64,000 nt of DNA, taken from assembly GCA_027488785.1 (NCBI GenBank), contig JAIYAY010000011.1, forward strand, positions 24,679 to 88,678, in the 5' to 3' direction. Shown piece by piece: positions 51,191 to 59,828 of this stretch. The notes beneath the pieces are model-generated. The model was not told where the DNA came from and ran no database searches. It was given only the letters and a program-made list of their open reading frames with translations. Positions within the stretch are counted from its first letter, which is position 1; each line of letters opens with the position of its first letter. A program made the translations under genes and the position numbers. The stretch comes from Sphingomonadales bacterium. GTDB lineage: Bacteria; Pseudomonadota; Alphaproteobacteria; Sphingomonadales; Sphingomonadaceae.

Positions 51191-51688
51191 AACTCGCTGG
51201 GATCAAAGCAATCGCAACGCATTGATCGATCCGTCGCTGAAATCAGCATGCGGCTAACCAACAGACCCGAACAAAAAATTCGCTTCCGCTCACTATTTTC
51301 AAAATCTGAGCCATGATTTTGAACCTCGGCGCAAAAACCAAGTGAAGCCGACAATATTCAGTTCAGAACACCGACTTGTCTGCAGGTCTGCCATTGCCCC
51401 GATCCTAATCAGAGGCAACTAATCCATTGATAGAATTACTAATTTTTTAGAGAATTAATCGTTCGAAAAGTTATATTTGTATATGTATTTCGATGTATAT
51501 CTAATCTTATAGATTAGCTCATTGCCCAAAAGGATAAGCAAATTGGCGCACCGACTTCAGCCAAACACCCGTAGTGAGAGTCGGTTGCCAGTTAGGGGGA
51601 GTGATGGGCATTCGGGGACAGCAAAACAGGGCCGTCAAACATTCATGCGTGACATTGCTGTCACTAAAATGATTAAAGCTAAGCTTAG
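51191..51688. promoter_or_regulatory. AT-rich regulatory gap upstream of the secretion/adhesin locus
   Basis: This 498-bp stretch holds no gene I can support. It is AT-rich between about 51420 and 51540 and contains the perfect inverted repeat CTAATC-TTATA-GATTAG (51501-51517), a possible operator. It must contain the promoter of the minus-strand tolC operon. The 14-bp palindrome AGCTAAGCTTAGCT at 51677-51690 overlaps the stop of the FixJ-type gene. Confidence 0.45.
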
Positions 51689-52318
51689 CTAAGCTGCCAA
51701 CCTATTCTCGTTTGAGAAGATGCCAAATTGCAGGATCAACTGGCTAATCGACGATACGCCAAGTTTTTGCATGAGGTTGCGGCGATGAACCTTCACTGTT
51801 GCTTCTGAGACACCTAGCTCATGCGCAATTTGCTTTGCAAGCTTGCCATTGCAAAGAGCCACGAAAGTCTCGCGCTCTCGGGGCGACAATGCATTGACAT
51901 GATTCAGCTTCAGCATGCGTCGCTGCAATTCGAGCTCACGCTGCCGCAAATCCTGCATGGCGACGCTGATGGCGTCCAGCAGATCTTGTTCGCGGACAGG
52001 CTTGGTCAGAAAATCGACTGCTTTGGCCTTCATTGCTTTGACGGCCATTTCCACATCGCCATGACCAGTGATGAAAATCACGGGAACAACGCTGCCCATC
52101 TCGGCCAGCCTCCGCTGGATTTCTAGGCCACCAATACCGCGCAATCGCACGTCAAGAACGACGCAGCCCGAAAGTCCATCTTTTGCAGTCCGCAAAAATG
52201 CTTCACCATCATCGAACAATTCCACGTCATAGCCTATCGACCGCAACATGATCGCCAATGAAGAGCGAAGGGGCAGGTCATTATCAACAACATAAATTTT
52301 TCGGTTCAAGTCGGGCAT
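51689..52318 (-). CDS. FixJ/NarL-type response regulator, orphan
   Basis: A 209-residue two-domain regulator. The receiver has D-N-D at 12-14, phospho-acceptor D56 in VVLDVRLRG, the Thr of IFITGHGD and the Lys of FLTKPVREQD. The C-terminal LuxR helix-turn-helix is LSPRERETFVALCNGKLAKQ and IAHELGVSEATVKVHRRNLM. No cognate kinase gene is adjacent. It lies upstream of the adhesin-secretion locus on the same strand, about 500 bp away, so it may control that locus, but this is inference from position only. Confidence 0.88.
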   Translation of the reverse strand: MPDLNRKIYVVDNDLPLRSSLAIMLRSIGYDVELFDDGEAFLRTAKDGLSGCVVLDVRLRGIGGLEIQRRLAEMGSVVPVIFITGHGDVEMAVKAMKAKAVDFLTKPVREQDLLDAISVAMQDLRQRELELQRRMLKLNHVNALSPRERETFVALCNGKLAKQIAHELGVSEATVKVHRRNLMQKLGVSSISQLILQFGIFSNENRLAA

Positions 52319-53153
52319 CTTTCTCCGTATCCTGTTTGCAAAGTTTTACATAACAATGCGTTTGTCAGGTACCAAATGCATTCTGCGAAGAAATGAAATT
52401 ATTACATGAAGTTACAAAATCTTGCTGACATAATGACCGCCTCAGAAGCTTGGAAAACAACCTTTGTGTTGGGCGTATAAGGTAGCAAGCATCACCATCC
52501 GGCCAATTCAAACATGGCCTTCGCATTGCGCGTGAATAAATGAGCTGCTGAGAAATTGGTGCGGCGTGAAGGATGTAACTGATAACACGTATATTATTGA
52601 AATTAATATATAATTATTTAAATCACTTACTACAAAGCCGCCTTCCTTGGTGTAAGAAAATCGCAGCAGCACTTTATACGCCTCGGCGACTGCTTTGACC
52701 GCAGGACATGATTAATCAGGATCTGGCGCTTTAGAAGCGGGTGACTACATGATTTTTTCCGTCTCTAAGGTTCCGAAAACATTAGCAACATTGATTGGAG
52801 GACTGTCCAGTCATTTCGCGAGGCGTTAACTTGGGGAACTCTAAGCAAATTCGATTATCTTATCGTGGATGGCGGTTTGTTGCGCTAATGTTCCGAATGG
52901 GCGGAAAAATGAACTTTATCGACGCAATGCCGAGCTTGTTGCGCCGATTGGGGAATGCACAGAAAATTCTAAAGGGTATACTAAAAATGGATAAATCGAC
53001 ACAAAATACTAATTGTGTTGCGTATCATGCCATTACAGTATACCAAAATGAGGAAGGTTCAGATTCGACAATGCTGAAAAGAAATTCTGTCGAGTGTCGT
53101 CCGTCGTTGCCCTGTTTCAAGCTCGGCAAAACGTTCTTTCAACGGGAGATACT
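52319..53153. other. 835-bp AT-rich intergenic region between divergent regulators
   Basis: No convincing gene lies here. The only long open frame (52795-53157, 120 codons) lacks a ribosome-binding site, has odd composition and matches no family I know. The region includes AT-rich runs near 52580-52630 and an inverted pair of GTATAC sites (52975-52982 and 53037-53044) upstream of the GntR gene. Promoters for both flanking genes must be inside it. Confidence 0.5.
52975..53044 (+). promoter_or_regulatory. Candidate GntR/FCD operator pair
   Basis: GGTATACT (52975-52982) and AGTATACC (53037-53044) are exact reverse complements of each other, and each is centred on the palindrome GTATAC. FCD-type GntR regulators often bind sites with a GTATAC-like core. 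The pair lies 110-180 bases upstream of the regulator's start, which fits autoregulation of the catabolic operon. Confidence 0.45.
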
Positions 53154-53852
53154 ATGATGAAGAAAATGGGTGAGGGTAGCAGAAAAGTCGCTCCAGCAAA
53201 TTCCGAGCTACCAAAAACCGTCGATGTCGCCTATCGGACGCTCAGGGAGTGGATCCTGCAGGGGCATTTGGTAGCTGGACAAAGTCTTCCTGAGGCTGAG
53301 TTAGCCCTGCAAATTGGTGTGAGCCGAACTCCGGTTCGAGAAGCTATTGGTCGATTAAGCGCCGAAGGCCTTGTCGTCATGGAGCGTTATCGCAAACATG
53401 TCGTAGCCAAGTTTGACGAGGATGGCCGCGTCGAAATCATGGAACTGAAGGCGTTGATCGAAGGCCGGGCTGCAGCTCGGGCAGCAACCCGATTGGATGA
53501 TTCCGAGATTTTATATTTGAGGGATCTTTCCAACCGCATGGAGCGTGCGGTGCGCGAGCAGGGCGATGCTGCCCATTCCCTCTTCGACGAATTAAACCGC
53601 GAGTTTCACGCACTTATTTGGCGCGCTGCTGACAGTCCGAGAGGTGAACGGATTCTTGAAACTGCGCTAAGCTCGCCATTCAATGTTCTGGGTCGGCTCG
53701 ATGCGTCACTTTCCCAATCGATGGAGCGGGCCTGCTGGTATCACCACGAGATCGTCAGTGCTTTTGAATCACGTGATCCTGAGCGGGCGCGGATGCAGAT
53801 GATCGCTCACGAACTTTCCCTGATAACCACCCATTTCCCGGAGCGCTCATGA
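53154..53852 (+). CDS. GntR-family regulator with FCD ligand-binding domain
   Basis: A 232-residue regulator. The winged helix has VDVAYRTLREWILQGHLVAG, LPEAELALQIGVSRTPVREA and GRLSAEGLVVMERY. The helical FCD domain follows, with ALIEGRAAARAATRL, a probable metal/ligand set in FDELNREFHALIWRAAD, and SMERACWYHHEIVSAFESRD. FCD regulators typically repress a downstream catabolic operon and release it on binding an organic acid. The tandem ATGs at 53154 and 53157 follow GGGAG; upstream open codons are ignored. It overlaps the next gene by four bases, so it is the first gene of the operon. Confidence 0.88.
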   Translation: MMKKMGEGSRKVAPANSELPKTVDVAYRTLREWILQGHLVAGQSLPEAELALQIGVSRTPVREAIGRLSAEGLVVMERYRKHVVAKFDEDGRVEIMELKALIEGRAAARAATRLDDSEILYLRDLSNRMERAVREQGDAAHSLFDELNREFHALIWRAADSPRGERILETALSSPFNVLGRLDASLSQSMERACWYHHEIVSAFESRDPERARMQMIAHELSLITTHFPERS

Positions 53853-54619
53853 CCGAACGAAAACTCGAGGGCCGATCAGCAATTCTGACTGGCGGAGCAA
53901 AGGGTATAGGAGTGCATTATGCCCATGCTCTTGTAGAAGCGGGCGCGAAGGTTGCTATACTGGACATTGAGGACGGGCAGGCATTGGCCGAGCAACTGTG
54001 CGCCTCCCATGGACGTGAAGTAGTCCGGGCATTTCAGTTGGATGTCAGCGACGAAGATCAGGTTAAGACAACTGTCGGTTCAGTGGTTTCATGGGCAGGC
54101 GATGTAGACATCCTTGTCAATAATGCTGCTATTTTCGCGACGTTAGGCGATGTCAAGGTCACCGATATGGACGTGGCCTTGTGGGACAAGGTTATGGCTG
54201 TCAACGTGCGCGGTCCTTTTCTGATGGTCAAGCATGTTGCTCCTCTCATGATTGCCAAGGGGCGAGGTAAGATCGTAAATATCTCTTCGGGCAGCGCCTA
54301 TAAGGGCCTTCCCTTTATGTCGCACTATGTGACTTCCAAGGGAGCAATGCTGGGCTTTACGAGGGCCTTGGCCCGTGAGTTAGGGGCGCACAATCTTAAT
54401 ATCAACACTCTTGCTCCCGGCCTAATCCTGTCGGATTCGATCAGCGCAAACCAGGAGCATCTTGATACAAACCGCGATCGCGTAGTCGCTAGCAGGGCAC
54501 TTAAGCGCGATGGCTATCCGAACGATCTTCTCGGCGGATTAATCTTCTTATGTTCGGCAGATAGTGATTTTATGACCGGGCAGACTATGCTGATCGATGG
54601 CGGGTCGGTGAACATCTAA
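53849..54619 (+). CDS. Short-chain dehydrogenase/reductase (first of two)
   Basis: A 256-residue classical SDR. The NAD(P)-binding motif is ILTGGAKGIGVHYA, the NNAA motif is in ILVNNAAIF, the catalytic Ser lies in KIVNISSGSAYKG, and Y-x-x-x-K is SHYVTSKGAML. The C-terminus MTGQTMLIDGGS is typical of the family. It would oxidise an alcohol of the pathway substrate or reduce the ketone. The ATG overlaps the regulator stop and GGAG lies six bases upstream. The acidic residue after strand 2 (VAILDIEDG) suggests NAD(H) preference. Confidence 0.87.
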   Translation: MTERKLEGRSAILTGGAKGIGVHYAHALVEAGAKVAILDIEDGQALAEQLCASHGREVVRAFQLDVSDEDQVKTTVGSVVSWAGDVDILVNNAAIFATLGDVKVTDMDVALWDKVMAVNVRGPFLMVKHVAPLMIAKGRGKIVNISSGSAYKGLPFMSHYVTSKGAMLGFTRALARELGAHNLNINTLAPGLILSDSISANQEHLDTNRDRVVASRALKRDGYPNDLLGGLIFLCSADSDFMTGQTMLIDGGSVNI

Positions 54620-55326
54620 TGTTGTTACTGGAAGGCAAAGTTGCAATTATAACAGGAGGCGCCACAGGAATTGGCCGGGCGATTGCAGACAATTTCTCTG
54701 CAAAGGGCGCGATTGTAGTAATCGCTGATCTGTCGGAAGACGCAGACGTCTGTTGTGACGTGGCGAGTGAAGCCCAAGTCGATGCAATGGTTTCTTCGGT
54801 TATCGGGAGGCATGGCCGCCTCGATATTGCGGTCAATAATGCCGGCATATTGGGACCGTTCGGAAAACTACTAGAACATGTCGAAGAAGCCGAATGGGAT
54901 CGCGCACTTGGGGTAAATCTCAAGGGTGTATTTCTGTGCATGAAGCACGAGCTAACGGCAATGTCCGGGCAAGGCGGCGCCATCGTGAATATCGCTTCGG
55001 TAGCTGGCTTTTTGGCAGCGCCGAAGAACCCAGCCTATTCCGCCGCGAAACATGGCGTGCTGGGACTAACCAAGGGTGCAGCGGTGCAATACGCCGCTCG
55101 AGGTATACGCATCAACGCAATCTGTCCTGGGCTGGTCGATACAGGAATGGCGGCAACGATAGCCACAGACGATTCTATGCCCGATTTCCCGAAACCTTTT
55201 GTTCCAATGGGTCGCATGGCGGCCCCGGCGGAAATTGCAGAAGTGGCCGCGTGGTTGGTGTCGGACAATGCCTCCTATCTGACGGGAGAGGCGATCGGTG
55301 TAGATGGCGGATGGCGTATTGTGTGA
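54619..55326 (+). CDS. Short-chain dehydrogenase/reductase (second of two)
   Basis: A 235-residue classical SDR, a little short because the segment after the second strand is compact. Motifs are IITGGATGIGRAIA, VNNAGILG, the Ser of AIVNIASVAGFL and NPAYSAAKHGVLG. An Asp after strand 2 (VVIADLSED) suggests NAD. It ends with YLTGEAIGVDGGWRI. It shares one base with the upstream SDR stop (TAATG). Two SDRs in a row suggest two alcohol-oxidation steps or two stereoisomers of one substrate. Confidence 0.87.
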   Translation: MLLLEGKVAIITGGATGIGRAIADNFSAKGAIVVIADLSEDADVCCDVASEAQVDAMVSSVIGRHGRLDIAVNNAGILGPFGKLLEHVEEAEWDRALGVNLKGVFLCMKHELTAMSGQGGAIVNIASVAGFLAAPKNPAYSAAKHGVLGLTKGAAVQYAARGIRINAICPGLVDTGMAATIATDDSMPDFPKPFVPMGRMAAPAEIAEVAAWLVSDNASYLTGEAIGVDGGWRIV

Positions 55327-55330
55327 GGAA

Positions 55331-56785
55331 ATGATGAAGTACGAAGTTGCGCAAAATTACATAGATGGGCACTGGCAGAGCAGTTCCGAAACGCTGGAAA
55401 CGACTAATCCGTCGAACGGTGATGTTGCAAGCGTTTATGCTGCTGGGAACATCGACGCAGCGAATGCAGCTGTATCTGCCGCGCGCCGGGCGTTCGAGAT
55501 TGGCGGTTGGGCCAACAATCCTCGCAGGCGCGCCTCGGTCCTACTCGCTATGGCGGACGCGATTGAGAAGATCAGGGAGCCGTTAGTCGCAACGGCCGTT
55601 GCGGAATGTGGAAAGAGGACGGCGGAGTTACAAGGCGAGGTCAATGCTGCCGTCTCTGAATTGCGTTATTATGCCGGTATTGCCCGCACTATCTTCGGCC
55701 GTGTCCAAGAGGTTGGCGAGGGTCAGCTTTCGATATTCAGTCGCGAGCCGATTGGTGTCGCAGCAATTATAGTTCCCTGGAATGCGCCGATTACCTTGCT
55801 CATTCGCAGCCTGGGTCCAGCGCTAGCGGCGGGATGCTCAGTCGTCATAAAGCCAGCTCCTCAAACCTCCGCAACCAATGCCTTGATGATCAAGGCGCTG
55901 ACATCAGTCTCCGACTTACCGAGCGGCATCGTCAATTCTGTCAATGAATGGGGTAGTGAAGTCGGGCAGGCATTAGTCGCTCATCGGGAGGTCGATGCGA
56001 TTAGCTTTACGGGTTCCAGGCATACTGCGGGACGGATATTTGAGGCCTCTGCATCGACATTGAAGCGCCTCAACTTGGAACTTGGCGGGAAAGCGCCTGC
56101 CTTAGTATTTGCAGACGCCGATCTCGAACGAGCACTTCCGGAAATCGTCCGTGGAGCAACGGCTGCGGCTGGCCAGATGTGCACTGCCGTAACGCGCGTA
56201 TTGGTTGAAGCCTCGTCTTATAATGAAGTCGCCGATCGGTTGGCCGAACGCTTTCGGGCACTGAAAGTCCTTCCAGCTGATGACCCGCGAGCGGAAATGG
56301 GGCCGGTCATCGATATGGCCAACCGGGATCGATTGATTGCGATAGTGGAAGGCGCCTCAAATGTGCTTGTACAAGGCTTCCCGCCGATCGGAACGCCCGC
56401 TCGAGGGTGCTACCTAAGTCCGAGCCTGATTGCCGTAGACGATATCGCCGATCCCCTCGCGCGTGACGAGCTGTTTGGCCCGATCGTGACGATCGAGAGA
56501 TTCATTACCGAAGAAGAGGCGGCACATAGCGCGAATGCGACAGATTATGGTCTTGCAGCCAGCGTTTGGACTCGCGACGGTGCGCAGGCCCAACGGATTG
56601 CCAGGTCAATAAAGGCCGGCACTGTGTGGATCAATTCTCACAATCGCCTCTTCGCTGAAGCAGAAACCGGTGGGTATAAGCAAAGTGGCATCGGCCGACT
56701 TCATGGGATGATGGGTCTCGATGTTTTCATGGAGACCAAGCATGTCTTTACGGAAGCGGGCTTCATTCCTGCAACGGTGTGCTGA
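55331..56785 (+). CDS. NAD(P)-dependent aldehyde dehydrogenase (first of two)
   Basis: A 484-residue aldehyde dehydrogenase. Seen: VPWNAPITLLIRSLGPALAA (cofactor-binding Asn), the FTGSRHTAGRI region, the catalytic Glu in LELGGKAPALVF, the nucleophile Cys in AAGQMCTAVTRV, and the closing NSHNRLFAEAETGGYKQSGI. It would oxidise an aldehyde to the acid. GAGGAA is directly upstream of the tandem ATG codons at 55331 and 55334; the frame's earlier ATG at 55304 lies inside the SDR gene. The exact substrate is unknown. Confidence 0.9.
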   Translation: MMKYEVAQNYIDGHWQSSSETLETTNPSNGDVASVYAAGNIDAANAAVSAARRAFEIGGWANNPRRRASVLLAMADAIEKIREPLVATAVAECGKRTAELQGEVNAAVSELRYYAGIARTIFGRVQEVGEGQLSIFSREPIGVAAIIVPWNAPITLLIRSLGPALAAGCSVVIKPAPQTSATNALMIKALTSVSDLPSGIVNSVNEWGSEVGQALVAHREVDAISFTGSRHTAGRIFEASASTLKRLNLELGGKAPALVFADADLERALPEIVRGATAAAGQMCTAVTRVLVEASSYNEVADRLAERFRALKVLPADDPRAEMGPVIDMANRDRLIAIVEGASNVLVQGFPPIGTPARGCYLSPSLIAVDDIADPLARDELFGPIVTIERFITEEEAAHSANATDYGLAASVWTRDGAQAQRIARSIKAGTVWINSHNRLFAEAETGGYKQSGIGRLHGMMGLDVFMETKHVFTEAGFIPATVC

Positions 56786-56787
56786 CG

Positions 56788-58404
56788 ATGGCATCCAAGC
56801 CCAATATATTGTTCATAATGGCAGACCAGCTCCGCGCTGATTATCTTTCATGTTACGGCCATCCGACATTGAAGACGCCCAACCTTGACTGGCTGGCGTC
56901 GCGCGGAGTTCTCTTCAACCGTGCCTATGCACAATCGGCGGTATGCGGGCCGGCGCGGATGAGCGTTTACACCGGCCGCTATGTTCTTTCCCATGGTGCG
57001 ACCCTCAATGACACGCCTCTCCGACAGGATGAATGGACAATCGGGGATTATCTGCGTCCCATAGGCTATCGCACAGTTCTGGTCGGCAAGACGCACATGC
57101 GCGCCGATTTAGAAGGCATGGAGAAGCGCAAAATTGAACCCACATCCGGGTCTGGATTGCTCGTTGCCGAAGCGGGATTCGAGACATATTCGCGTGAAGA
57201 AGGAATTTACCTCGACCATTGGCCGGCCGAAAAAAGGTTCGGTGCTGACTATAACCGTTATCTGAGAGACCGCGGCTATGGGGGTGACAACCCTTGGCAT
57301 GAATGGGTAAATTCGGTGGAGATTGATGGCGAGGTCGTTTCTGGATGGCTACTTGAGACAGCACCTTATCCAGCTCGGGTACGTGAGGAAGACAGCGAGA
57401 CGCCTTACCTAACCCGCCGTGCGATCGAATGCATTGATGCGATGGCTGATCATCCATGGTGCCTGCACTTAAGCTATATCAAGCCCCACTGGCCATGCAT
57501 TGCGCCTGCACCTTACAACGCGATGTATGCAGCAACCGACGTTCTTCCAGCCGTTAGAGCCCCCGAAGAACTCTCGACGCAAAATCCAGTGTTCGCAGGG
57601 TTCCAGAGGCGACGGGTGAGCCAGAGTTTTTCTGACGAGGGGGTCCGGGTTCCTGTGGTTGCTGCCTATATGGGCTTAGTTAAACAGCTTGATGATCAGC
57701 TTGGTGTTCTGTTTTCTGCATTGAAGGACCGCGGTCTGTTCGAAAACACAATGATCATATTCACGTCGGATCATGGCGACTATCTTGGCGACCACTGGCT
57801 CGGCGAAAAAGAGTTTCTGCACGAACCATCCATTCGCGTCCCCCTGATTGTTGTCGATCCAAGTAAACATGCGGACCAGACACGCGGGACCGTAAACGAG
57901 GATCTTGTCGAATCCATCGATCTATTGCCGACCTTTGTCGATTTGGCAGGCGGCGATGCCTGCCACCCTCGCCTGGAAGGCCACTCGCTACTACCCCTTT
58001 TGGCTGGCGGGACGGGAGAGCGGAGCTACAGCTTTTGCGAGTATGACTATGCAACCATGAGGTTTCGCAGGGAACTGGCGCAGCCCATCAACAAGACAGG
58101 TATCGTTGCCGTTGTAGGGGCACGTTGGAAATTGATTGCATGTCCGGGTTTTGAACCATTGATGTTTGACCTCGAAAATGATCCTGGCGAACTAGAAGAT
58201 CGTGCTTCAGATCCACATTGCGCCTCTATCCGTGCCGAACTCGAAGCTGCCTTGTGCGAATGGGCCTTGCGCCCCCGTCGGGTCACCGAGAGCGAGGCTA
58301 CTATCGAACGCCGAACCGACACCCAAGTGACGCGCGGCATCAAGCTGGGCATCCGGAATGCCAAAGAGCTTGCAGTTGCCCTTGCCGAAGAATCCGGCAA
58401 ATGA
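56788..58404 (+). CDS. Sulfatase-family hydrolase, phosphonate-monoester-hydrolase/arylsulfatase-like
   Basis: A 538-residue alkaline-phosphatase-superfamily enzyme. The nucleophile to be matured to formylglycine is C53 in the motif C-G-P-A-R, matching the C-x-P-x-R rule, so it needs a formylglycine-generating enzyme encoded elsewhere. Metal ligands are visible in IMADQLRADYL (D13), FTSDHGDYLGDH and GEKEFLHEPSIR. The middle and end (LSYIKPHWPCIAPAPYNAMY, SIDLLPTFVDLAGG, EPLMFDLENDPGEL) resemble the phosphonate monoester hydrolase group as I recall it, whose members act on several sulfate and phosphate esters. No signal peptide, so it is cytoplasmic and the substrate must be imported. Its ATG lies two bases after the upstream stop. 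Confidence 0.85.
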   Translation: MASKPNILFIMADQLRADYLSCYGHPTLKTPNLDWLASRGVLFNRAYAQSAVCGPARMSVYTGRYVLSHGATLNDTPLRQDEWTIGDYLRPIGYRTVLVGKTHMRADLEGMEKRKIEPTSGSGLLVAEAGFETYSREEGIYLDHWPAEKRFGADYNRYLRDRGYGGDNPWHEWVNSVEIDGEVVSGWLLETAPYPARVREEDSETPYLTRRAIECIDAMADHPWCLHLSYIKPHWPCIAPAPYNAMYAATDVLPAVRAPEELSTQNPVFAGFQRRRVSQSFSDEGVRVPVVAAYMGLVKQLDDQLGVLFSALKDRGLFENTMIIFTSDHGDYLGDHWLGEKEFLHEPSIRVPLIVVDPSKHADQTRGTVNEDLVESIDLLPTFVDLAGGDACHPRLEGHSLLPLLAGGTGERSYSFCEYDYATMRFRRELAQPINKTGIVAVVGARWKLIACPGFEPLMFDLENDPGELEDRASDPHCASIRAELEAALCEWALRPRRVTESEATIERRTDTQVTRGIKLGIRNAKELAVALAEESGK

Positions 58405-59828
58405 AGAATATTTGGGCGTTTATTGGGGGTCAATTTGTTACCGGGCCGCGCACCTTTGTGAAGCGCTCGCCTGTTGATGGAAACCTTGTTGCGCTGGTGC
58501 ATGAAGCGGACGCATCCATAGTTAACTTGGCGGTTTCCGCTGCCCAAGAAGCAAAATACGACTGGGAGAAATGGGACCGCAACGATCGCGCAGACCTTTT
58601 AGAACGCCTAGCCGATGCAATCGCGGCGCGTGCTGGCGACCTTGCAGACGCAGAAGTGGCGGATATAGGCCGCCCCAGGGAGCAAGTCCTGGCAGCTCAT
58701 GTGGCTCGAACAATTGAAACTTTCCGCTTATATGCGACCTTGTTGCGAACGGTAAAAGATGACGCTTGGCATGGCCGGGCCGTATCGCCGAACATTTCCC
58801 GCGAAAATGCACCACAAACACTGGCCTATACCAGCCGTCATCCCCTTGGTGTTGTAGCGATCATTGCTCCTTGGAATGTTCCTTTGCTCTTGTTGGCACT
58901 CAACCTTGCTCCCGCACTAGCAGCGGGGAACTGCGTGGTTGCTAAGCCATCGGAACACTCCCCGTCGTCGGCTACATTACTTGCAGAGATTTTTCATGAC
59001 GCAGGACTGCCTGCTGGTGTCTTCAATGTCGTTCATGGACTGGGAGCAAATTCCACCGGATCAATACTGGCGGCGCACCCTGGAATTGATGGCTTCGGCT
59101 TCACCGGTGAAGGGCGCAGCGCTACATCCATTATGAAGTCTGCAGCTGACGGATTGCGTCCGGTTCTTTTTGAGTTGGGCGGCAAGAATGCCGGGTTGGT
59201 GTTCGCTGACGCCGATCTCGATAAAGCTGCTCAGGCTTGCGCCATGGCGGCTTTTGCGAACAGTGGTCAAGTTTGTCTCTCAATAGAACGGCTTTATGTG
59301 GAGAGAACGGTTTTCGAGGCCTTTCTATCAAAGCTGACAGCGATTGCGGCAGGTCATGTGCTTGGCCCTCTTATTTCCCAGGAACATAGGTCGCATGTAC
59401 ACGAGGCAGTCAAACGTGCCGTTCAGGCTGGAGCACGTTGCATCATTGGGGGAGCTATACCCGAAGGTGAGGGTGCATTTTATCCCGCCACGATCCTGAC
59501 TGGCCTGTCCGACGATGCCGAACTGTCGCGCAAGGAAACATTTGGGCCGGTTGTTCATATTGCTCCGTTCGACACGGAAGTCGAAGCCATGGCGCGTGCC
59601 AATGACACCGAGTTCGGGCTTGCAACCATGGTGTGGACCCGCGACCTCGCGCGCGCGCATCGGACAGCAGCGGGCCTTAAGGCAGGCATCAAATGGGTGA
59701 ACTGTTGGCAAGTCCGCGATTTTTCTACTCCTCTACAGGGTCATGGGCGCTCTGGAATTGGTGCTCAAGGAGGTCGTGAGTCCCTTGAATTCTATTCTCA
59801 GGTAACAACAACGGTGGTGAGCTTGTGA
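58401..59828 (+). CDS. NAD(P)-dependent aldehyde dehydrogenase (second of two)
   Basis: A 475-residue aldehyde dehydrogenase only distantly like the first one in this operon. Seen: APWNVPLLLLALNLAPALAA, the KPSEHSPSS cofactor site, catalytic Glu in FELGGKNAGLVF, nucleophile Cys in NSGQVCLSIERL, and GPVVHIAPFDTEVEAM. The last part reads HGRSGIGAQGGRESLEFYSQ. The subgroup is near benzaldehyde or 2-hydroxymuconic-semialdehyde-type dehydrogenases in appearance, but this is only an impression. The ATG overlaps the sulfatase stop by four bases; an open frame upstream of it lies inside the sulfatase gene. Confidence 0.9.
   Translation: MKNIWAFIGGQFVTGPRTFVKRSPVDGNLVALVHEADASIVNLAVSAAQEAKYDWEKWDRNDRADLLERLADAIAARAGDLADAEVADIGRPREQVLAAHVARTIETFRLYATLLRTVKDDAWHGRAVSPNISRENAPQTLAYTSRHPLGVVAIIAPWNVPLLLLALNLAPALAAGNCVVAKPSEHSPSSATLLAEIFHDAGLPAGVFNVVHGLGANSTGSILAAHPGIDGFGFTGEGRSATSIMKSAADGLRPVLFELGGKNAGLVFADADLDKAAQACAMAAFANSGQVCLSIERLYVERTVFEAFLSKLTAIAAGHVLGPLISQEHRSHVHEAVKRAVQAGARCIIGGAIPEGEGAFYPATILTGLSDDAELSRKETFGPVVHIAPFDTEVEAMARANDTEFGLATMVWTRDLARAHRTAAGLKAGIKWVNCWQVRDFSTPLQGHGRSGIGAQGGRESLEFYSQVTTTVVSL

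Noticed and set aside
52795..53157. 120-codon open frame before the GntR gene
   Set aside because: No ribosome-binding site, atypical composition, no recognisable domain, and it overlaps the proposed operators and the GntR start.
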